This document shows, one piece after another, positions 1-7,669 of a stretch of 22,674 nucleotides of DNA. Numbering within the stretch: position 1 is the first letter of the stretch; every line of letters starts with the position of its first letter. A program made the translations under genes and the position numbers. The notes under the pieces are model-generated. The model was given only the letters and a program-made list of their open reading frames with translations. It was not told the DNA's origin and did no database searches. This stretch comes from Actinomycetota bacterium (GTDB taxonomy: Bacteria > Actinomycetota > Actinomycetes > S36-B12 > UBA10799): positions 1-22,674 of the forward strand of contig JAUPKO010000033.1 in NCBI GenBank assembly GCA_030837395.1, given 5' to 3'.

Positions 1-2
1 CG

Positions 3-1397
3 GCGAACTACGTGTGGCACTGCGCGCTCCGTAACCACGACGAGGACCGGGCGCTGAGTGACGCGGAGTGGGAGCAGATCGCGCGCCAGGTGATCACCGG
101 GATGGGGTTCGAGGAGTGCCGGTGGGAGGCGGTGCGGCACGCGGACAACCACGTCCACCTGGCGGTCACCCGGGTGACGGAGTCCGGGCGGTTGGTGAGC
201 CTGCGTAACGACTACCGGCGGATGGGGGCGATCGCGGCGGATCTCGAGGTGGCGTTCGCGATGGAGCATGTGCCGGACCGGGACCGTGGAAAGGCGGGGG
301 TGTCCCGGGCAGAGCTGGATCGGGCCCGGCAAGCGGGTCACACGGAGACAGCCCGCGACGGACTGGCCCGCAAGCTGCGGGCTGCGGCGATGGTCGCGCG
401 GAACGAGGGCGAGTTCGTCACCCGTGTCCGTCAGGACGGTCTGCAGCTGAAGCCCCGCCGGGACGAGGCTGGTCAGGTTGTCGGCTACGCGGTCGCAGAC
501 CCGTCGAGCGGGCCCCTGTGGTATGGGGGCCGGACCTTGTCCCCGGACCTGTCCCTGCCCCGGCTGCGCCACCGCTGGGCCGCGCTCCCGCAGCCGCGTC
601 CCGCTGGAGACGACGCCACCTCCCCGACCGGGTCCTCCTCCGGGTCCGCGGCGGAAGCCGCGACGGGGACCCGGCCGACGACGTCGTCGGCCGACCGTGA
701 CGGCGCGTCCGATCCGGTCGCGTGGTCCGGCACCGGGCAGACCCCTGCGCGGACTCGGTTGCGGGAAGAGGCCTGGGCCCAGGCGCGAGCCGTGGTCGAC
801 GACGTGCACACCCGGTTGCGGGATGTCCCACCCGATGACGCGGCGACGTGGGCGGCGGCCTGCGGTGAACTGGCCGGGGTACTGGCCGCCCTGTCGGGGC
901 GCCTGGAGGTTCCCGGGCGGCCAGGTCCGCTCGCCAGGGCCGCGACATCTCTGGCCCTGGCGGCGCAGACTGGTGCCATGGCGCGATACCCCCGTGATCC
1001 GTACCCGTCGCATCTGACGAACATGTGGGGAGTGTCGCGGGCCGCTCAGGACGCGTACCTTCCCGGTCACGAGATGAGCCCGATGAACGAGCTGCTGATG
1101 AGCGTGCAGCGGACGGCCGGCTCAATCGGCGATATCCGAGCGGCGCGGGCCGACAGCCGCCGCTCCGCACAGATCATCGCGGCCTACCAAGCCGTGGAAG
1201 AGTGGCTGCAGAACCCGGTCGGGCCGCCACCGCCGCAGACCGCCCTGGTGTTTCCCGGCTACCGGCCCGCGCCGACGGCCCAGCCGACGCCACCGCCCCA
1301 GCAGCAGCGCCCAGCGCAGCCTCCAGCACGAAGGAGAACGGGCCTTCTGCGGTGGCTGCGCCGCCGCGGGCACGGTGACGAGGACCGCAGCCGCTGA
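3..1397 (+). CDS. Relaxase/mobilization nuclease, 5' end cut by window edge
   Basis: This is probably the conjugative relaxase, which nicks one strand at oriT and stays bound to the 5' end during transfer. The reading frame is open to the left edge, so the true start and the N-terminal catalytic tyrosine lie outside the window. The GTG at 12 is only an internal valine codon. What is visible is the metal-binding three-histidine motif near the left edge, RHADNHVHLAV, with histidines encoded from 138, 150 and 156. This pattern is typical of the MobA/VirD2-like (Pfam Relaxase) nuclease domain. After it come a helical region, a low-complexity Ser/Thr/Ala linker (around 600-720) and a Pro/Gln-rich, then Arg-rich tail ending near 1397. 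The next gene follows directly on the same strand. Family call is good; the MOB subclass cannot be decided from this fragment. Confidence 0.8.
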   Translation, partial: ANYVWHCALRNHDEDRALSDAEWEQIARQVITGMGFEECRWEAVRHADNHVHLAVTRVTESGRLVSLRNDYRRMGAIAADLEVAFAMEHVPDRDRGKAGVSRAELDRARQAGHTETARDGLARKLRAAAMVARNEGEFVTRVRQDGLQLKPRRDEAGQVVGYAVADPSSGPLWYGGRTLSPDLSLPRLRHRWAALPQPRPAGDDATSPTGSSSGSAAEAATGTRPTTSSADRDGASDPVAWSGTGQTPARTRLREEAWAQARAVVDDVHTRLRDVPPDDAATWAAACGELAGVLAALSGRLEVPGRPGPLARAATSLALAAQTGAMARYPRDPYPSHLTNMWGVSRAAQDAYLPGHEMSPMNELLMSVQRTAGSIGDIRAARADSRRSAQIIAAYQAVEEWLQNPVGPPPPQTALVFPGYRPAPTAQPTPPPQQQRPAQPPARRRTGLLRWLRRRGHGDEDRSR

Positions 1398-1431
1398 GAA
1401 CGACGCGACGCCACACACACGGGGGATGCGC

Positions 1432-2400
1432 ATGGATCCGGTCGAGAGCGCAGCGCGGGACGACATGGAACGGCTGCACTCGGTCTCCCGGGACACCCTG
1501 ATCCAGGCGGCCCGGACCGGGATGAGCCTGGCCGAGGCCGTCCTGCACCTGGAGGCCGAACGAGCTCGTCACGCCCAGGCCGCCGGCCGGGAAGCGACCA
1601 TGGCGCAGCGGGAACATGCGCGAACCACCCGGGACGCGGCCGCCGCCGTGTGGGAGACCCGCCTGCGCGATCCGCAGTGGTTCACCGACGCCCCGATCCA
1701 GGACGTCATGGACACCTGGGCCAGCGCCGAGGCCTGGGCCCAGGCTGGCGACGCCCGAGCGATCGCAGCTCGTGAACGGCTCCGGCTCCAGGTGCAGCAA
1801 CTGGGCCTGGACCCGGACCTTGTGGCGATCGCCGTCGACGATCGGGACGTGCGGACCCTGACCGACCTGTTCCAAGGCCCTGGCGTCGCCCTCGACCCCG
1901 AGACGGACCGCAGCGATCAGGCGCGGGACGGACGCGACCGTGCCGACGACGGCGGACCCGCACGTCGGCGGATCGCGCGGGGCGGAGGCGTCTCGCAGGA
2001 CGTCGAGGAGATGACCGCGATGGTGCGTGAGACGCTGCACCCCGAGGTCACCGAAATGGTCCTGGGCGACAAGAACTGGCCTCGGGTCGCCGGTCAGCTC
2101 AACCGCGCGAAAAGCAAGATCGACGATTTCAACCGCGCGAACCCGTCCCAGGCACTGGACCTTCGCGACCTGCTCGTGTCGCTGCAGGACCGGCAGCCTC
2201 GCGGCACACTGCGGACTCCCGCAGGGTGGCTGATCTGGCAGTTGCACAACGCCAGCGCGGCCCGGGGCGTGACGCTTGTCGAACAGACCCGGCCCCGCGG
2301 GACCGCGGGCCGACCCCGCCGTCGCACGGCCACCTCACCCCGGGCCCGGACCCCTTCCCGCATCAGGCAGACCTCCCGTCCGGACGTCGAACGCGATTGA
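1432..2400 (+). CDS. Hypothetical helical protein linked to relaxase
   Basis: I do not recognise a family. The frame opens at a GTG at 1375, overlapping the relaxase end, but the ATG at 1432 is preferred because a run of five G lies 7-11 bases upstream. ATG 1426 is too close to that run. The protein from 1432 is about 322 residues, mostly charged alpha helix (many Ala, Glu, Arg), with a more compact, conserved-looking middle-to-C-terminal part around 'LGDKNWPRVAGQLNRAK' and a strongly basic Arg/Pro/Thr tail. No membrane segment or signal peptide is seen. The position right behind a relaxase and the basic tail fit an accessory DNA-processing (relaxosome) protein, but that is inference. It converges with the zeta toxin gene, leaving a 22-bp gap. 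Confidence 0.7.
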   Translation: MDPVESAARDDMERLHSVSRDTLIQAARTGMSLAEAVLHLEAERARHAQAAGREATMAQREHARTTRDAAAAVWETRLRDPQWFTDAPIQDVMDTWASAEAWAQAGDARAIAARERLRLQVQQLGLDPDLVAIAVDDRDVRTLTDLFQGPGVALDPETDRSDQARDGRDRADDGGPARRRIARGGGVSQDVEEMTAMVRETLHPEVTEMVLGDKNWPRVAGQLNRAKSKIDDFNRANPSQALDLRDLLVSLQDRQPRGTLRTPAGWLIWQLHNASAARGVTLVEQTRPRGTAGRPRRRTATSPRARTPSRIRQTSRPDVERD

Positions 2401-2422
2401 CGATCCAGCGGCGGGACCCGGC

Positions 2423-3466
2423 TCACCGCTCCGGAGTCGTCTCCGAGCCGCGGGTCGGAAGCCGCGGAGCGGCCTGCTGTGAAGCGTGGGACGCGGCACC
2501 GGCTGACCGGCCGGTCCGCAGCGTCTTGGGGAACGACAAGGGCGGGGCCGTCCTTGTCGAGGGGGAACGCGCAGGCGAGAGCGACGCTGTCCCTACCTCG
2601 CGTGCCGGTGTCTCTGCCCGGTCGATCGCACGGACCTGGTCCGCGACCTTCTCGGCCCACGAGATCATCTCCCGGGCCGAGGACTCCAGCTGCGTGTGCC
2701 GGGTGTGAGCCGCGACGAAGTACGGCACGTCCTGCAGCACCTGCGTGCGCTCCTGCGCGGTCAACGGCCGCCGATAGGCGGCGTCGAAGGCCGCAAGACC
2801 CTCGGGACCCCGTTCCGGCCGGGACGGGGAGTCGTCGAAGAGGATCGTCCCGGACCGGTCGGTGACCGTGAACCGGTGAACGTCAGGGTTTCCCGCGATC
2901 TGCAGCACCGCGTCGGGCAGCTGCGCGGCCGCGTTGTCATGTCCCTCCGGAGGAGTCCACCGGGCTGGCTCACCGGAATCGACCGCCCGGTAGTACCGCC
3001 CGAGGGTGGACAGACGCGAGACCTCGAAGGGAACCGCGACGACGACGGCATGGGTGGAACGGTCATGAGACGCGGCCTGCCGGACATTGTCCAGCGTCTC
3101 GTCCAGGCGCCTCCACGTGCTCTCGACCAGCACGCTGTACCCGTGATCGTTGGCGTACTCCGCGCACATGGTCGTCCACCGCGCCATCGCAGGGGCCGTC
3201 ACGTCGGGCATCCGCAGAGGGTCCGTGGCCATCAGGTGATCGAAGTCGGGGTGGAACTGCCGCAGGTCGTCACCGATGATCCGCACGACCTCACCCGGCG
3301 GGTACATGTCGATGACCCGGTTGCCCCCCGCGGTTTTCCCCACGCCAGGCTGACCACCGATAACGATCGTCACCGGCTGGTCGGACGGCCGGGCATGGCC
3401 GAAGACCTCCTCCGCGATACGGGTCTCGAACCGGTGACGGAAGTAGCTCTCGTCCGTATCAGTCAT
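2423..3466 (-). CDS. Zeta toxin-like kinase
   Basis: Zeta toxins are P-loop kinases that phosphorylate UDP-N-acetylglucosamine and so block peptidoglycan precursor synthesis. The product is about 347 residues. A Walker A motif GGQPGVGKT lies at residues 37-45, followed by IGDDLRQFHPDF (65-75), with the acidic residues and the 'FHP' signature of this family, and VESTWRR (114-120), matching the substrate-binding 'E-T-R' region. The C-terminal 80 residues are Ser/Ala/Arg-rich and probably disordered. The open frame extends upstream to 3700, but that part is Arg/Pro-rich shadow of the preceding gene. The ATG at 3466 overlaps the stop of the putative antitoxin by 8 bp, as expected for a coupled toxin-antitoxin pair. 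It is the last gene of the T4SS operon. An antitoxin-free P-loop kinase is the alternative. Confidence 0.85.
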   Translation of the reverse strand: MTDTDESYFRHRFETRIAEEVFGHARPSDQPVTIVIGGQPGVGKTAGGNRVIDMYPPGEVVRIIGDDLRQFHPDFDHLMATDPLRMPDVTAPAMARWTTMCAEYANDHGYSVLVESTWRRLDETLDNVRQAASHDRSTHAVVVAVPFEVSRLSTLGRYYRAVDSGEPARWTPPEGHDNAAAQLPDAVLQIAGNPDVHRFTVTDRSGTILFDDSPSRPERGPEGLAAFDAAYRRPLTAQERTQVLQDVPYFVAAHTRHTQLESSAREMISWAEKVADQVRAIDRAETPAREVGTASLSPARSPSTRTAPPLSFPKTLRTGRSAGAASHASQQAAPRLPTRGSETTPER

Positions 3467-3749
3467 CGACCTGGCCCGCAGTGCGTGCCCCCAGCTCCGC
3501 GTACCGGGAACGCCACCGTTCGATCGCGGCGATCTGGGCGTCCCGGTCGTCGGCCCCGACGGCGTCCCGGTCGTCGCGTATCCGTCGACGTTCGGCCTGC
3601 GACGCCTGGACCTGGTCCAGATCGTGCGCCATCTCCGCGGCGTCCTGCAGCGCGTTGAGACGGCCACCGAGCATGGTCGCGGTCTCGAAGAACACGTCAT
3701 ACAGCTCGGTGGGCGGATAGCTGGCGTAGTCCGGTCCTGACGAGGTCAA
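3459..3749 (-). CDS. Putative antitoxin partner of zeta toxin
   Basis: A 96-residue acidic, almost wholly helical protein with no membrane segment. It starts at a TTG that shares bases with the stop codon of the preceding DUF4913-like gene (TTGA) and has GGGAG eight bases upstream, which supports this start. Its last codons overlap the zeta toxin ATG by 8 bp. Size, predicted helical-bundle character and tight coupling upstream of a zeta kinase fit the epsilon/PezA-like role of a small antitoxin that covers the toxin's ATP site. I see no sequence motif that proves the family, so the function is inferred from position. A structural accessory protein of the conjugation operon is the main alternative. 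Confidence 0.65.
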   Translation of the reverse strand: MTSSGPDYASYPPTELYDVFFETATMLGGRLNALQDAAEMAHDLDQVQASQAERRRIRDDRDAVGADDRDAQIAAIERWRSRYAELGARTAGQVDD

Positions 3750-4252
3750 GGCCGTTCTCCCTTCACGGTGCCTGTGGTGTCCAGAACGATCCCGAACCAG
3801 CCGGGGGGCTCGGGGTCATGGGGGAGGGCGAGGTCACCGTCCTGGATCTGATGCCGACGGCTGGTGCAGCCAGCGAACGGGCCGTGGTCAGGACTGGTGA
3901 GGTGGTGCAGGAGGCCGATGGCGCGCTCCCACCACAGGAGCATCGCGTCCGGCTGCTCGTCGAGACGCGCGCCCTCCCACGCCATCCAGAGCGCGTCGAG
4001 AATGGCTATCGCCTCGTTGTGCCGCCACCACTGCGGGCACCAGATCAGCCCGGACGACGTCTGCCGCTCGACGACCTGGTGGAACCAGCCGTGGAACCAG
4101 GCCGCCATCGTCTCGTACAAAGGGTCCGCCTCGTCGTCGAGGTCTTCACCGGATCCCTCGCCGGAGTCCTCGGGAGGCAGTATCAGGTTCTCGACGTCGA
4201 CGATCGGCGGCCGCTTGTCGCCGGGACCGGCGGAACCAGTCGGCGCTGTCAC
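3746..4252 (-). CDS. DUF4913-like protein of conjugation operon
   Basis: About 168 residues starting at a GTG whose bases overlap the stop codon of the coupling-protein gene (GTGA). A longer frame reaching 4327 is Gly/Arg-rich shadow of the neighbour and is not used. The N-terminal 45 residues are Pro/Glu/Asp-rich. The core is rich in tryptophan and histidine, with WFHGWFHQVVERQ, WCPQWWRHNEA, LDALWMAWE and HHLTSPDHGPF. This pattern matches the DUF4913 proteins that I know from actinobacterial plasmids and integrative elements, where they sit beside T4SS genes. No catalytic motif is apparent. Its place between the VirD4-like protein and the toxin pair suggests a coupling or substrate-docking accessory; the actual role is unknown. 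Confidence 0.75.
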   Translation of the reverse strand: MTAPTGSAGPGDKRPPIVDVENLILPPEDSGEGSGEDLDDEADPLYETMAAWFHGWFHQVVERQTSSGLIWCPQWWRHNEAIAILDALWMAWEGARLDEQPDAMLLWWERAIGLLHHLTSPDHGPFAGCTSRRHQIQDGDLALPHDPEPPGWFGIVLDTTGTVKGERP

Positions 4253-5988
4253 GGGGTCACCGCCCTTCCGGGGTCGTAGCGGTCTAGGGACGCCTCCACC
4301 GCGACCACCCAGGGGCCGTCCCACCACGGTTGCGGGGCCACCAGGGTGGGCAGCATCCCGGAGGCGACCACGATGGCCCGCCCGGGCGGTAGCGCGGCGA
4401 GCTCGGCGACGTCCAGGACCCGCAACCGGCGGGTGGAGTGCTGGACCGACCGCTGGCCCTTGGCCCAGCTCGTGGACCAGTGCGCGACGTCCTGCTCACC
4501 GATGATCGTCGACAGGGATTCGAGGAACGCGGTATCGGCCACACCACCCCCGTAGACGCGGACGTTCGCCGCGCCCCAGAGCTTCTCCATCCCGCCCTTG
4601 CCCCAGACTTCCACTCCCTGCCACCAGGACTGCAGGATGGTCTTGAGGACGATGCCGCGGCTGCCGTAGTGCGAGTACAGGTCCGGCAGCTGCCGGATCC
4701 GGCAGACGTTCGCCGCCTCGTCCAGAGCCGCCACGAGCGGAACCGGCAGCCGGCCGCCGGGGGAGCGCATGGCACTCCGCTCGGCCGTCTCCAGCAGTGC
4801 GGCGATCAACGCCGTGACCAGTGGCGTGGCCGAGGCCTCACCCTCCCGGGACAGGGCGAACACGGTGTCCGTGCCCGTGACGAACTGCTCGGGCCGGAAC
4901 TGCCGGGTGCGTGCGGACGACGGCGGGGTGACCCATCGCGTCACGGTCGGTTCGACCAGGCAGGCCGCCATCTGCCGGGCGGTGGCGTAGACCGACCCGC
5001 GCAGCTTCTCCGGCGACTCGATCATTCCCGTGACGGAGTCGGCGGCCAGCTCGTGTCCCGCGCGGGACAAGGCCATGGCCGGACCGCGGTTGGTCGGCTC
5101 CGTCAGCCACCGGTAGACATCCAGGATCGACAACCGGCCGGACGACCCGCTGACGGCAGCCGCCAGCAGGAGATTGGCCAGCAGATCCTCACCCGCGGAG
5201 TCGAAGAACGCGTCACGACGTGACCCTGCGGCCCGCGATCCGGCGGCGAAGTGCCCGGCGAGCCGCCGGGCGTCCGAGACCGTCCGCACCTGCTCCAGCG
5301 GATCCCACCACCAGGTGCACGGCTCGCCCGCCAGGTCCTGGGGGTCGAACACCCACACCTCACCGACGTCACCGCGGGGCCCGCGCAGGGCGTCGACGAC
5401 GTCCCGCTTGTTACTGGTCACCACGACAGGTCCCGGAGCCTCCAGGCACATCGGAATCACCTGCGTCGATGTCTTCATCGTCCGCGGCCCGGCGATGACG
5501 ATGGTGGTGTCCTCCCAGGAAGACCGCAGCGGCGTCCGGCCGTCGAGGGCCAGACCGATCAACGGCCCATGGGTGGCGGGGTCCTCCGTCGCGCGCTCAC
5601 CGATCAGCCGCCTGGCCCGGGCCCGGGCACCCGCCGGACGCAACGGATCGATCGCCGTGCCGCGCCCCATCGCCTGGCCCGCCGCGTCGACGCGGGTCCG
5701 CCCCGTCCTCACCCAGCCCCAGACCCACCGCCCCGCCAGGACGAGCCCGGCCACGCCTGCGACCTCGCCGACCAGGACCGCGGTCGAGACACTCCCCGGC
5801 CAGGGCTGACGACCCGTCACCAACCGCAGCAGCGTCCCCGCCGGGCCCCCCGACACGTCGCCCCCTCCGGCAGCGACCGCTCCCCACACCACGACCCCCA
5901 CCGGGACCACGACGACCAGGACCCCGGCCGCCAGCACCGTCGCGGGATCCCACTGCGGACTGCCGCCCTTACGCGCCCCGGTCGCCAT
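4249..5988 (-). CDS. VirD4/TraG-like type IV coupling protein
   Basis: This is the inner-membrane ATPase that would recruit the relaxosome to the secretion channel. The ATG at 5988 is chosen because GGGAGG lies nine bases upstream. The frame reaches 6132 but would then overlap the preceding gene. The protein is about 579 residues. Two membrane segments lie around residues 13-40 and 68-91. A P-loop GPRTMKTS (167-174) follows, with the nucleotide-binding domain, then a Walker B LVAALDEAAN (about 417-426) next to the TraM-recognition region RIRQLPDLYSHYGSRG. The lengths and order fit the TraG/VirD4 family. It lies 52 bp downstream of the VirB4-like gene, and its stop overlaps the start of the DUF4913-like gene. 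Confidence 0.9.
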   Translation of the reverse strand: MATGARKGGSPQWDPATVLAAGVLVVVVPVGVVVWGAVAAGGGDVSGGPAGTLLRLVTGRQPWPGSVSTAVLVGEVAGVAGLVLAGRWVWGWVRTGRTRVDAAGQAMGRGTAIDPLRPAGARARARRLIGERATEDPATHGPLIGLALDGRTPLRSSWEDTTIVIAGPRTMKTSTQVIPMCLEAPGPVVVTSNKRDVVDALRGPRGDVGEVWVFDPQDLAGEPCTWWWDPLEQVRTVSDARRLAGHFAAGSRAAGSRRDAFFDSAGEDLLANLLLAAAVSGSSGRLSILDVYRWLTEPTNRGPAMALSRAGHELAADSVTGMIESPEKLRGSVYATARQMAACLVEPTVTRWVTPPSSARTRQFRPEQFVTGTDTVFALSREGEASATPLVTALIAALLETAERSAMRSPGGRLPVPLVAALDEAANVCRIRQLPDLYSHYGSRGIVLKTILQSWWQGVEVWGKGGMEKLWGAANVRVYGGGVADTAFLESLSTIIGEQDVAHWSTSWAKGQRSVQHSTRRLRVLDVAELAALPPGRAIVVASGMLPTLVAPQPWWDGPWVVAVEASLDRYDPGRAVTP

Positions 5989-6040
5989 CAGCAGCGCCTC
6001 CCTTTCCGCGGCAGGAGCCCCGGCAGACTCCCCGGCAGCG

Positions 6041-7669
6041 TCACCGCGCCGGGCCCCATCGGCGGTTGGTGTCGTGCAGGACCCGTTCGGAGGCGGTGAG
6101 ACGGACCTGGAACGGGATCCCCGGACGTCCACCGACCTTGATCAGGAACTTGCCCAGCCCCGGCGGATCAGCCTCGACACCGCGCGTGGAATCCCAGGCC
6201 GGAGGCGTGGCCCACTCGGTGATCATCCGTTCTTCGACGTGGGACAGGTGCACCACGTCCCGCAGCGATCCCATCTCCGCCTCGGACAACCCCGCCAGGG
6301 CGACCGCTCCGGCGCGTTCGACGAAACCGCGGGCCTTCATCCGGTCCTCGAGAGCCGGCAACGAGTCCAGGTCCTTCATGGTGTGCGTGACCATGATCTG
6401 CCCCAGGCCCTGTTGCCGGTTGAGGCGGGTGACGCCGTCGATGCGGTCGACGAGTCCCTCCCCGGCGCGCAGAACCCGCCACAGCTCGTCCAGCACGGCC
6501 AGATAGATCCGGCCCGGGCGCTGCCCGGCGTCGGCCAGTGCCTGGGTGGCCAGGATCGATCCGAACCCGTGGGACCAGCAGGCCAGCAGGACCGCGGCCT
6601 GCAGCCGCTCGTCGGTGTCGGCGATGCTGGAGGTGTCCATGCACACGGCGGGGGCGTCGAGCATCAACCGGCTGGTGGCGCCGGTACCGGCGAACACCTC
6701 TCCGAACGCTCCCGACGCCACAGCGGTGAGGGACCGCAGTAGCGGGTCGATCAACCGCTCGTACTCGGCGTCGTCGCCACGGTCCCACACGGCGGTACGG
6801 ACCTGATCGGGCCCATCGCGCAGAACCTGGACCAGATCCGCCAGGACCGGGACCCGGTCGCCGTCCGTCACCCCGTTCAGGACGGCGATCGCCGCGGCGA
6901 GGGCGGCCTGCTCATGGTCGGCCAGACGTGCCCGGCGGACGAGCTCGACCAGGCCCGCGGTGACCACCACCTGCCGGCCGTGCATCTCAGCGGTCAACTC
7001 GTCGCGGGCACGACCGGACAACAGGCTCACCGCGGCCCGCAGACCACCCGGGTCGAGCGGGTTCAGGCCGCCGACCCCCCGGCCGATGCGCACCACCTGC
7101 CCGCCCACCGCACGGACCAGGTCGACGTAGTCCGGTTTGAGGTCACCGAGGATCAGGGGAATCACCCCCTGGGCGATCAGCCCCAGACACATCCGCCGCA
7201 CCAGCGAACTCTTGCCCAGCCCCGGGCGGCCCAGGACGAACAGCGACGGGTTCGCGATCAGTTTGGCCCGGGTGAACCAGGAGATCGGGTCACAGCACAC
7301 GGTCGACGCGGTGATCAGGTGCCGCCCGACCGGGACCCCGACCATCGGGGACCCGGACCCGGCCGAGAACGGCCACAGCCCGCACACCTGCACCGTGGTG
7401 CCCCGCCACTCCGGGGGCGCGGCGATGTAGGAGGTCGCACCCCGGCCCGGACCCCGGAACCCCCGTGGGCCAGGAGCCGCGCGAGGCGGCGCCAACCGGC
7501 GAGGATCCTCGACCAGCGGCGCGACCGGATCGACGGCCACCTCCCCGGGCAACCGGCCCACCCCCGCCGGTGACGGCAGCGCGGGCCGGAGCCTCCGCCC
7601 CACCCCGTCACCGGCACCGGAACGGGTCATGGCAGCGCTGCCGTCGGCCCCGGCATCGTGGGCCCTCAC
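6041..7669 (-). CDS. VirB4-like conjugation ATPase
   Basis: Energises pilus assembly and substrate transfer in T4SSs. About 542 residues from a GTG at 7669 that overlaps the stop of the SCO6880-like gene (GTGA). An internal ATG at 7630 is possible, since neither start has a strong ribosome-binding site. After a Pro/Arg-rich N-terminal 80 residues come a Walker A GRPGLGKSS (147-155), LILGDLKPDYVDL (171-185, typical of this family after the P-loop), a Walker B IYLAVLDELWRVL (388-400) and MVTHTMKDLDSL (426-437), where a sensor-like threonine/histidine motif is expected. It lacks the long N-terminal VirB4 domain. That part may be supplied by the upstream SCO6880-like protein, so the two may together equal one classical VirB4; this split is an inference. 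Confidence 0.88.
   Translation of the reverse strand: MRAHDAGADGSAAMTRSGAGDGVGRRLRPALPSPAGVGRLPGEVAVDPVAPLVEDPRRLAPPRAAPGPRGFRGPGRGATSYIAAPPEWRGTTVQVCGLWPFSAGSGSPMVGVPVGRHLITASTVCCDPISWFTRAKLIANPSLFVLGRPGLGKSSLVRRMCLGLIAQGVIPLILGDLKPDYVDLVRAVGGQVVRIGRGVGGLNPLDPGGLRAAVSLLSGRARDELTAEMHGRQVVVTAGLVELVRRARLADHEQAALAAAIAVLNGVTDGDRVPVLADLVQVLRDGPDQVRTAVWDRGDDAEYERLIDPLLRSLTAVASGAFGEVFAGTGATSRLMLDAPAVCMDTSSIADTDERLQAAVLLACWSHGFGSILATQALADAGQRPGRIYLAVLDELWRVLRAGEGLVDRIDGVTRLNRQQGLGQIMVTHTMKDLDSLPALEDRMKARGFVERAGAVALAGLSEAEMGSLRDVVHLSHVEERMITEWATPPAWDSTRGVEADPPGLGKFLIKVGGRPGIPFQVRLTASERVLHDTNRRWGPAR

Noticed and set aside
418..1170. Minus-strand frame of 250 codons under the relaxase
   Set aside because: Arg/Pro/Ser-rich composition and no motif; a shadow of the relaxase frame.
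3467..3700. Upstream extension of the zeta toxin frame
   Set aside because: Arg/Pro/Thr-rich and overlapping the putative antitoxin gene in another frame; the ATG at 3466 fits the family start and the overlap.
5989..6132. Upstream extension of the coupling-protein frame
   Set aside because: It would overlap the VirB4-like gene, while the ATG at 5988 has a GGGAGG site at the right distance.
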